Assembly: GCA_002869095.1 (NCBI GenBank)
Contig: PKTO01000270.1
Span: 1-11,207, forward strand
Source of the DNA: Clostridiales bacterium
GTDB lineage: Bacteria > Bacillota > Clostridia > Peptostreptococcales > BM714
DNA: 11,207 bases
Reading direction: 5' to 3'
Below the pieces are notes generated by a model. That model saw only the letters and a list, made by a program, of their open reading frames with translations, had not been told where the DNA came from and made no database searches. Below are positions 5,164 through 11,207 of the stretch, in pieces; positions within the stretch are counted from its first letter, which is position 1; the number at the start of each line of letters is the position of its first letter. A program made the position numbers and the translations under genes.

Positions 5164-5940
5164 TCAGCTGTTTCTGTTTGGTATTTTTATCCTTATTTCA
5201 TAATATTTCCCTTTGTCTATCTCTTCGTATTCCGCTTTCACGCCTGTCTTTAAAATCTCCTTGAATGCATTTTTTATGGTGTTTGTATAAATCCTCATGT
5301 TCATGGACGCCTTGAATGTCTGTCTCTTTTCTTTCCTGCCGTCCCTGATGTTCTTTTTCTCGATTGCCTCTTCGGTCTGTCGCACATTCCATTCGTTCTT
5401 GACTATCTTCTTTATCATTCTGTCTCTGTCTTTTTCTTCTTCGATCTTCAGCAAGGCCCTGCCATGCCGCTCTGTCAAGCCATGCCTTCTTATATCCGCG
5501 AGCTGCCCGTCGGGCAGCTTGAGCAGCCTCAACTTGTTTGCTATGGTTGACTGGTTCTTTCCCACTGATTTTGCGATGTCCTGCTGCTTCATGCTGTAAT
5601 CGGTCATCAGCTTTTTATATCCCAGAGCCTCTTCTATGAAATCAAGGTCCTCTCTCTGCAGATTCTCTACGAGGGCAATCACAGCCGAATCCTCGTCATT
5701 GGTGTTTTTCAATACCACGGGCACATAGTCAAGCCCGGCGTTTTCGGCGGCCCTGAGCCTTCTCTCTCCGGCAATAAGCTCATATTGGCCGCTTACGCTT
5801 CTGACTGTAAGTGGCTGTATGACACCATATTTCCTTATTGAATCGGACAATTCGCTCAAAGCCTTTTCTGAAAAAAGTTTTCTCGGTTGATTGGGATTCG
5901 GTTTTACATCCTTTATTTGTACATATATAATTTCATTCAT
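5164..5940 (-). CDS. noc: Noc-like nucleoid occlusion protein (ParB paralogue)
   Basis: A 258-residue ParB/Noc-family CTP-dependent DNA clamp. In Bacillus, Noc binds NBS sites across the chromosome and keeps the division machinery away from unsegregated DNA. Here the CTP motifs are NPNQPRK (15-21), GERRLRA (58-64) and ENLQRE (92-97), and the helix-turn-helix lies at about 117-142. Residues that set specificity are of Noc type: Gln130, Lys136 and Arg158, in the blocks GKNQSTIANK and TERHGRAL. The protein starts directly at the ParB-like domain and lacks the amphipathic N-terminal helix through which Bacillus Noc binds the membrane. It also lacks the ParA-stimulating peptide of ParB. Its ATG overlaps the rsmG stop as ATGA, with GGAG upstream. 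The position between rsmG and parA is the usual one for noc. Confidence 0.88.
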   Translation of the reverse strand: MNEIIYVQIKDVKPNPNQPRKLFSEKALSELSDSIRKYGVIQPLTVRSVSGQYELIAGERRLRAAENAGLDYVPVVLKNTNDEDSAVIALVENLQREDLDFIEEALGYKKLMTDYSMKQQDIAKSVGKNQSTIANKLRLLKLPDGQLADIRRHGLTERHGRALLKIEEEKDRDRMIKKIVKNEWNVRQTEEAIEKKNIRDGRKEKRQTFKASMNMRIYTNTIKNAFKEILKTGVKAEYEEIDKGKYYEIRIKIPNRNS

Positions 5941-6668
5941 TTGCTTTCTCCTTGCAAAATTGGATTTTTTGAAGGCGTCCCGGGTCTTCTCGGATATTGC
6001 TTAGGCGTTTTTCTCACCTTTTCAACAACTATTATCTCGTGCCTCGATTCAAGATAGGGATTTTTTGCCGAAACTCTTTCCCTTACCTTTCCTCCCAGAA
6101 TTTCTATTGCCCTTTTCGCATTCTCAAGCTCTTCATCCGCCTTGGGACCCTTCATTGCTATGAATATTCCTCCTACAGAAACAAGCGGAAGGCAATACTC
6201 GCTAAGGACTGCAAGGTTGGCCACCGCCCTTGAAACGGCGACATCGAATGTCTCCCTTAGCCTTTTGTCCCTGCCCAGGTCTTCCGCCCTTGAATGTACG
6301 GCGCTTATACCGTCCAGTCCCAGAGATTCAATTGCTTCCCTTAGAAAGCCCACTCTCTTGCCCAGCGAATCAGCCAACAACCATTCGCCCTTTCTGCTCA
6401 GTATCCTCAAGGGTATCCCTGGAAAGCCCGCTCCAGTTCCAACATCGACCAATCTTTCGGCTTGCGAAACTCCGTCTATGGCCAGACATGTCGCCGAATC
6501 GAGAAAATGCTTTGCTATTATTTCCCTTTCATCGGTTATTGCCGTCAAATTCATTTTCCCGTTCCACAAAAGAAGCAGTTTCATGTATTTCTCGAATGTG
6601 TCTTCTATCTGTTCCGAGCTTTCTATCCCCATCGAAGCCAATCCCGAAGACAGCAGTTTTTTATCCAT
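5937..6668 (-). CDS. rsmG: 16S rRNA (guanine-N7)-methyltransferase RsmG (GidB)
   Basis: A 243-residue class I SAM-dependent methyltransferase that makes m7G at position 527 (E. coli numbering) of 16S rRNA. Loss of this modification gives low-level streptomycin resistance in several bacteria. Conserved blocks are HFLDS at 54-58, the SAM-binding [13 protein letters not shown] at 75-87, SRAED at 126-130, SRAVA at 146-150 and the C-terminal RRPGTP at 227-232. The length is normal. The ATG overlaps the end of mnmG by 8 nt, with GAAGGAAGG inside the mnmG 3' end as ribosome binding site, and its stop overlaps the noc start by four bases. Translation of mnmG, rsmG and noc is therefore probably coupled. 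Confidence 0.97.
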   Translation of the reverse strand: MDKKLLSSGLASMGIESSEQIEDTFEKYMKLLLLWNGKMNLTAITDEREIIAKHFLDSATCLAIDGVSQAERLVDVGTGAGFPGIPLRILSRKGEWLLADSLGKRVGFLREAIESLGLDGISAVHSRAEDLGRDKRLRETFDVAVSRAVANLAVLSEYCLPLVSVGGIFIAMKGPKADEELENAKRAIEILGGKVRERVSAKNPYLESRHEIIVVEKVRKTPKQYPRRPGTPSKNPILQGESK

Positions 6669-8550
6669 TCTGTTTTGCCTTCCTTCTCTTTTGCTCGAGA
6701 TAAATCATCAAGACCGATATGTCAGCTGGAGAGACTCCGGAAATTCTGGATGCCTGTCCTACCGAAACAGGCCTTATGCTGTTCAATTTCTGTTTTGCCT
6801 CCAGCCTGATCCCTGAAATTTTTGAGTAGTCCATGTCCGGATCGAGCATCTTTCTTTCCAGCTTTTTGAACCGCTCTATTTGCTGCTTCTGTTTTGCTAT
6901 ATATCCCTCATACTTGACTTCCACCTCAACCTGTGAAACCACCTGGTGCATCAGGCTCGGCCTGTTTGGATCGATTTCCTCAAGCTTTGCATAGTCAAGC
7001 TCGGGCCTCTTCAAAAGGTCATACAGCGAAAGCGCTTTTTTCGCTTGCGCGCTTTCTTGCCTTTCCAAAAATTCCTTTAGTTCACCCGGCTTTTTCCTTA
7101 CGGTCTTCAGTCTTTCAGTCTCCTCTTCCACCTGCGCCTTTTTGCTTAGATAGCGCTCATACCGGTCTCTGGTGGCAAGCCCGAGCTTCCAACCTTTTTC
7201 CGTCAGTCTCAAATCGGCATTGTCCTGCCTCAAAACAAGTCGGTATTCTGCTCTTGACGTCATTATCCTGTATGGTTCATTCGTTCCTTTTGTAACCAGG
7301 TCGTCGATCAAAACCCCTATATATGCTTCCGACCGGTCAAGAATGAAAGGCTCCTCCCCTTTTATCTTCAAAGCGGCGTTTATTCCGCTCATCAGCCCTT
7401 GTGCCGCGGCTTCCTCGTAACCTGACGAACCGTTGATTTGCCCGGCGAAAAACAAACCGCCTATCTTCTTGTATTCAAGCGTCGGCTTCAATTCCGTAGG
7501 ATCTATGCAGTCGTACTCTATAGCGTACGCAGGCCTCATCAGCTCAGCTTTTTCAAGGCCCATTATCGTCCTGTAGAAGGCCACTTGGACATCTTCGGGC
7601 AAACTTGTCGACATTCCCTGTATATACATCTCGTCAGTATAAAGGCCTTCCGGCTCGACAAATAGCTGATGCCTGTCCTTATCCGCGAATTTTACCAATT
7701 TTGTCTCTATCGAAGGGCAATATCGGGGTCCCGGACCCTCTATCTCTCCCCCATACATTGCAGACCTGTTTATGTTCCCTAAAATGACCTCGTGCGTGTC
7801 AGTGTTCGTATAGCTGAGCCAACATGGAACCTGGGGGAAATCCAGTAAATCGTTCATGAAAGAAAATGGTACAATCTCTGCATCGCCGTGCTGCTCGACC
7901 ATTTTTGAAAAATCAATCGATGCGCTGTTTACCCTTGCAGGGGTCCCGGTTTTGAACCTTCTTAAGGCTATGCCGTTTTTCCTGAGTGATTTAGACAATT
8001 CTGTAGCGGCTCTAAGGTCGTTGGGTCCGCTTTCATAGCTAACGTCTCCGATAAATATTTTTCCGGCCAGAAATGTCCCCGTTACAAGAATAACAGCTTT
8101 GGCTCCATAAATAGCCCCTGTTCTTGTGACTATTCCCTTGATTATTCCATTTTCAACGAGTATTTCAGTGGCTTCGGCTTGTTTGAGATCCAAATTTTTC
8201 TGCTTTTCCATCACTTTCTTCATCTCTGTATGGTACTTTTGCTTATCCGATTGCACCCGGAGAGAATGTACTGCAGGGCCTTTTGCCGTATTGAGCATTT
8301 TGCTTTGAATGGATGATTTGTCCGCATTTATGGCCATTTCACCGCCCAATGCGTCAATTTCCCTTACAAGATGGCCCTTTCCCGTCCCCCCGACAGAAGG
8401 ATTGCAAGGCATCATGGCTACAGCATCCAACGTTATCGACACAACCAGGGTCCTCATTCCCATTCGGGCAGACGACAATGCAGCCTCACAGCCGGCGTGT
8501 CCAGCCCCAACGACAACCACATCATATTCTTCGGCAACAAAACTTTTCAT
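6661..8550 (-). CDS. mnmG: tRNA uridine-5-carboxymethylaminomethyl modification enzyme MnmG (GidA)
   Basis: A 629-residue FAD-dependent enzyme. With MnmE it installs the carboxymethylaminomethyl or aminomethyl group at C5 of wobble U34 in tRNAs reading two-codon boxes, using methylene-tetrahydrofolate. The dinucleotide-binding motif GAGHAG is at 15-20, and [13 protein letters not shown] at 48-60 is the family signature. A conserved Cys at 278 in YCPSIETK corresponds to the active-site cysteine region, and a second cysteine block, PCW, is at 242-244. The helical C-terminal region that contacts tRNA and MnmE is complete. Length equals that of the family. The ATG has GGGGAG immediately upstream, and the gene begins 18 nt after mnmE, so both partners of the complex are made from one transcript. 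Confidence 0.97.
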   Translation of the reverse strand: MKSFVAEEYDVVVVGAGHAGCEAALSSARMGMRTLVVSITLDAVAMMPCNPSVGGTGKGHLVREIDALGGEMAINADKSSIQSKMLNTAKGPAVHSLRVQSDKQKYHTEMKKVMEKQKNLDLKQAEATEILVENGIIKGIVTRTGAIYGAKAVILVTGTFLAGKIFIGDVSYESGPNDLRAATELSKSLRKNGIALRRFKTGTPARVNSASIDFSKMVEQHGDAEIVPFSFMNDLLDFPQVPCWLSYTNTDTHEVILGNINRSAMYGGEIEGPGPRYCPSIETKLVKFADKDRHQLFVEPEGLYTDEMYIQGMSTSLPEDVQVAFYRTIMGLEKAELMRPAYAIEYDCIDPTELKPTLEYKKIGGLFFAGQINGSSGYEEAAAQGLMSGINAALKIKGEEPFILDRSEAYIGVLIDDLVTKGTNEPYRIMTSRAEYRLVLRQDNADLRLTEKGWKLGLATRDRYERYLSKKAQVEEETERLKTVRKKPGELKEFLERQESAQAKKALSLYDLLKRPELDYAKLEEIDPNRPSLMHQVVSQVEVEVKYEGYIAKQKQQIERFKKLERKMLDPDMDYSKISGIRLEAKQKLNSIRPVSVGQASRISGVSPADISVLMIYLEQKRRKAKQNG

Positions 8551-8568
8551 AAGCTCCCCTTTCTCCGG

Positions 8569-9945
8569 TTACTTGCCCAGGCAAAAATCCGAAAAAACCT
8601 TGTCTATTATGTCGTCTCCCACTGTTTCTCCAATGATTTCTCCAAGAAAGGCGTAGGAGTTTTTTATGTCTATTTCTATAAAATCATACGGCATTTTCTT
8701 TTTTGTCGTTTCAATCGCTTCGTTTATGCTTGAAAGAGCCCTTTCAAGCGCATTCTTCTGCCTCGCGCTTGTTACAAGCGCATCGCCCCTTTGAAAAATT
8801 TCACCCGAATAAACCATTTCGACTATTTTGTCTTCAAGCTGCTCAAGCCCCGAACCCTTCAATACCGATGTCCTTATAATGGCTTTGTCTCCCATTATTT
8901 TACTAATTTCCTTTTCGTCTATTCTGACTTCCAAATCCGTCTTGTTTATGAGAACTATGGACTTGCGGGCCTTTACATATTCCATCATTTCTCGGTCTTC
9001 TTCCCTAAGCGCCTCTCCGGCATCCAAAACAAGTATGACCAAGTCCGCCTTGTTGAAAAAAGCCTTGCTTCTTTCAACTCCCATTTTCTCAATCATGTCT
9101 TCGGTTTCCCTTATTCCTGCGGTATCAACAATCTTTAACGGTATGCCCCTTATATTAAGGTGTTCCTCAATTATGTCCCTTGTCGTGCCTGGTATGTTTG
9201 TCACTATTGCCCTTGCTTCCTGAAGCAAGGCGTTCATGAGGGAGGATTTCCCTACATTGGGCTTGCCTATTATTACAGTCTGCAATCCATCCCGCATTAT
9301 TTTGCCGGTACCTGCGGTCTTCAGCAGATCTATCATCGCCTCTTTCGCCGAGACCTCATTCTCAAGAATCTTTTCATAGGTTATTTCTTCTATGTCTTCC
9401 TCCGGATAGTCGATGCTCACCTCTATTTGAGCCAAAAGCGAAAGCAATTCATTTCTGACCGCTTTTACTTTTTTGGAGAGTCCGCCCTCAAGCTGATCCA
9501 GTGCTATGTCGTAACTTTTATCGGTTTTAGCGCCTATCAGGCCCATTACCGCTTCCGCCTGCGCCAAATCAAGCCTTCCATTCAGGAAAGCCCTTTTTGT
9601 GAATTCGCCGCGCTCCGCCAAGCGGGCCCCGCTTTTTAAAGCCATTTCAAGAATTTTCCTTGAAGGGACGAGCCCTCCATGGCAGTCGATTTCAGCCACA
9701 TCTTCTGCGGTATATGTACCCGGCCCCTTCATATAAACGGCAAGAACTTCGTCTATCCTTTCATCCCCGTCGGAAACATGTCCATAGACCATCTTGCGGG
9801 GAGCATATTCCCTTATGCTGTCCCTTCTCTTCGGCTTGAACAAGGCGTCAAGAATATCAAGGGCCTTTGGTCCGCTGATTCTGACAATTCCTATTCCGGC
9901 CTCTCCCGGTGCAGTCGAAATCGCCGCGATTGTTTCATCAAACAT
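8569..9945 (-). CDS. mnmE: tRNA modification GTPase MnmE (TrmE)
   Basis: A 458-residue GTPase that works with MnmG on wobble uridine 34. The N-terminal folate-binding domain (about 1-118) begins with the typical TIAAISTAPGEAGIGIVRISG-like start, and a helical domain surrounds the inserted G domain. G-domain motifs are GKPNVGKS (227-234), TTRD (254-257), DTAG (274-277) and NKTD (334-337). The protein ends in the conserved CLGK with Cys455. The ATG follows a GAGGTG ribosome binding site. A terminator lies about 20-45 bp upstream, leaving almost no room for a separate promoter. Expression therefore depends on terminator read-through or on a promoter inside jag; I could not find a convincing one. 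Confidence 0.97.
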   Translation of the reverse strand: MFDETIAAISTAPGEAGIGIVRISGPKALDILDALFKPKRRDSIREYAPRKMVYGHVSDGDERIDEVLAVYMKGPGTYTAEDVAEIDCHGGLVPSRKILEMALKSGARLAERGEFTKRAFLNGRLDLAQAEAVMGLIGAKTDKSYDIALDQLEGGLSKKVKAVRNELLSLLAQIEVSIDYPEEDIEEITYEKILENEVSAKEAMIDLLKTAGTGKIMRDGLQTVIIGKPNVGKSSLMNALLQEARAIVTNIPGTTRDIIEEHLNIRGIPLKIVDTAGIRETEDMIEKMGVERSKAFFNKADLVILVLDAGEALREEDREMMEYVKARKSIVLINKTDLEVRIDEKEISKIMGDKAIIRTSVLKGSGLEQLEDKIVEMVYSGEIFQRGDALVTSARQKNALERALSSINEAIETTKKKMPYDFIEIDIKNSYAFLGEIIGETVGDDIIDKVFSDFCLGK

Positions 9946-9964
9946 GTCTTCACCTCTTTATTAA

Positions 9965-9993
9965 GCAATAAAAACCCAGCGGCAACTGGGTTT
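9965..9993 (-). terminator. Intrinsic terminator between jag and mnmE
   Basis: AAACCCAG (9972-9979) and CTGGGTTT (9986-9993) form a perfect 8-bp stem with a 6-base loop. On the minus strand the stem is followed by TTTTTATT. It lies about 20 nt below the jag stop and just above the mnmE ribosome binding site, so it should end or attenuate transcription of the yidC-jag unit. Confidence 0.8.
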
Positions 9994-10012
9994 CATCGTA
10001 ATGTCGTTCTTC

Positions 10013-10642
10013 TTAATTGCTATGCTTCTTCTTGAGATATATTCTCACCTTTCGGTAGGGATCCTCTCCTTCGCTCCTGGTGGAAATATCTTCGTTGCCT
10101 TGAAGAGCCGAGTGAATGATTCTTCTTTCATATGGGTTCATAGGTTCAAGCACAACGTCCTTTTTATATTTCCTGGCTTTGTAGGCCAGTTTTTCTGCCA
10201 ATTTGGTCAATGTCTTTTCTCTTTTGCTTCTGTAGTTCTCGGTATCCAGTATTACCCTTATATATTCCTTCTTGCCCTTGTTCACCACAAGGCTTGTGAG
10301 GTACTGAAGAGAATCAAGAGTCGTTCCCCTTTTGCCTATCAGTATGGCCATGTTTGGACCTGACAAATCCAAATACAATGTATTGTCCTCAAGCTTGGCA
10401 TCTATATCCACTTTTTCTCCCATGTATATGAGAACCTCCTGAAGAAAATTGGTGGCGGCCTCCTCGGCGTCTACTTTTTGCTTTACTCTCACGACAGCCT
10501 GTTTGGTGTTTATGAGGCCAAGTATGTTCTTTGCTTCCTCTAAAACCTCTATTTCAACTTCATCCCTGGTCAGCATCAATTCATCCAAGGCATTGTTTAT
10601 AGCGGCTTCAACGGTTCTAGCGCTTTTTTCCAATGATTTCAT
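10013..10642 (-). CDS. jag: RNA-binding protein Jag/KhpB (EloR), Jag-N, KH and R3H domains
   Basis: A 209-residue cytoplasmic RNA-binding protein. In streptococci, KhpB/EloR partners with KhpA and influences cell elongation and division through RNA; here the role is inferred from the family. Residues 1-50 form the Jag-N domain. The KH domain carries IGKRG at 102-106 within the GxxG loop region. The C-terminal R3H domain (about 145-205) shows the arginine-x3-histidine signature at R173-H177. Length is typical for Firmicutes without the long linker seen in some species. The gene starts 6 nt after yidC, with AGGAGG at the end of yidC serving as its ribosome binding site, and yidC-jag is a very conserved pair near the origin. 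Confidence 0.95.
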   Translation of the reverse strand: MKSLEKSARTVEAAINNALDELMLTRDEVEIEVLEEAKNILGLINTKQAVVRVKQKVDAEEAATNFLQEVLIYMGEKVDIDAKLEDNTLYLDLSGPNMAILIGKRGTTLDSLQYLTSLVVNKGKKEYIRVILDTENYRSKREKTLTKLAEKLAYKARKYKKDVVLEPMNPYERRIIHSALQGNEDISTRSEGEDPYRKVRIYLKKKHSN

Positions 10643-10648
10643 TAAAAA

Positions 10649-11207
10649 TTACGCCTCCTTCAAATCGCTTCTATGGTTGATGAAGTACTGTTGCACCATT
10701 TGGAAAACATTGCTTACAGCCCAGTAGAGGGTCAACCCCGCCGGGAAAGTCACTCCCCAAAAGAGTATCATCACCGGCATCATGATGGTCATCGTCTTCA
10801 TCGACTGCGGCTGGGTTCCGCCCTTCTTCTTCCCTGCGGACATTGCCATTGAAAAATACGTCGTCACAGCCGCAAGTATGGGAAGAATCCAAGGTATCTT
10901 GTTTCCCAACAGGGGCAGATTCATGGTCATTGTAAGAACATCCGGATCCGTAAGATTGGCCATCCATAGGAAAGGCGCCGATGTGGCGATTGCCGCCGCC
11001 GCCGCGTCACCCGCAAAGACGTATTCAACAGGAGTCCTAAGCGCCGCAAAGAGACCGAACAGTATCGGCAATTGTATCAAAAGCGGCAAACATCCCGCCA
11101 TTGGATTGATGTTGTGCTCCTTGTAGAGCTCCAATGTCTTTTCGTTCAGCTTGTTCTTGTCGTTCTTGTGTTTTTCCTGCAGCTTTTTCAACTCGGGCTG
11201 TATGTCG
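10649..11207 (-). CDS. yidC: Membrane protein insertase YidC (Oxa1 family), 3' part only
   Basis: The C-terminal 185 or so residues of a YidC insertase; the 5' end lies beyond the right edge. YidC inserts membrane proteins alone or with SecYEG. The visible part begins inside the cytoplasmic coiled hairpin (DIQPELKKLQEKHKND). It continues with the hallmark NPMAGCLPLLIQLPILFGLF segment and an extracytoplasmic stretch around FLWMANLTDPD. Next come the helix IPWILPILAAVTTYF and the final helix pair around MMPVMILFW and LYWAVSNVFQ. It ends with a short tail after QQYFINHR, as in the short Gram-positive YidC1-type proteins. The frame is open through the window edge, and a TTG at 11191 is internal, not a start. 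Confidence 0.95.
   Translation of the reverse strand, partial: DIQPELKKLQEKHKNDKNKLNEKTLELYKEHNINPMAGCLPLLIQLPILFGLFAALRTPVEYVFAGDAAAAAIATSAPFLWMANLTDPDVLTMTMNLPLLGNKIPWILPILAAVTTYFSMAMSAGKKKGGTQPQSMKTMTIMMPVMILFWGVTFPAGLTLYWAVSNVFQMVQQYFINHRSDLKEA

Noticed and set aside
5978..5993. CCCGGG-containing sequence in rsmG as a possible Noc-binding site
   Set aside because: Only the central TCCCGGG fits the NBS consensus; the flanking TATT/AATA-type arms are missing.

Overview
The window reads as chromosomal DNA of a Gram-positive anaerobe of the Clostridia type, close to the replication origin. The evidence is the conserved order yidC-jag-mnmE-mnmG-rsmG-noc-parA-parB, strong GGGGAG/GGAGG ribosome binding sites, two perfect parS sites and both a Noc-like protein and a ParB. 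I cannot name a genus with confidence; an amino-acid-fermenting Peptostreptococcaceae or Eubacteriales relative would fit. Every gene I can support is on the minus strand, so transcription runs from high to low coordinates, co-directional with a fork coming from an origin to the right.

Right part (11207 to 9965): the 3' end of yidC (membrane protein insertase) and complete jag/khpB (KH-R3H RNA-binding protein), closed by an intrinsic terminator. Middle (9945 to 5118): mnmE, mnmG, rsmG and noc form a tight unit for tRNA wobble-uridine modification, 16S rRNA methylation and nucleoid occlusion. It ends in a strong terminator that overlaps a parS site. A block of about 190 bp of unexplained DNA follows, leading into a candidate promoter for parA (soj) and parB (spo0J). 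The second parS lies directly after parB.

Left part (3191 to 1): this is the less standard section. After parB come an unlisted 51-residue single-pass membrane protein (orf51) and a 662-residue sigma-54 activator with GAF, PAS, AAA+ and Fis-type HTH domains. No terminator separates parB, orf51 and the activator gene. The activator gene is closed by a bulged terminator hairpin. About 65 bp beyond it lies a near-consensus -24/-12 sigma-54 promoter, immediately upstream of mnhE, mnhF and the first codons of what is probably mnhG, subunits of an Mrp-type Na+/H+ antiporter. The simplest model is that the activator senses a small molecule or cell state and switches on the Mrp operon through sigma-54 RNA polymerase.

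The observations most worth following are the sigma-54 control of the Mrp operon, the identical placement of two parS sites 1 bp after the stops of the two ParB-family paralogues, a Noc without the usual N-terminal membrane-targeting extension, the overlooked orf51, and the unexplained DNA between noc and parA. Most of the window is conserved housekeeping sequence, and I see no CRISPR array, insertion sequence, tRNA or rRNA.
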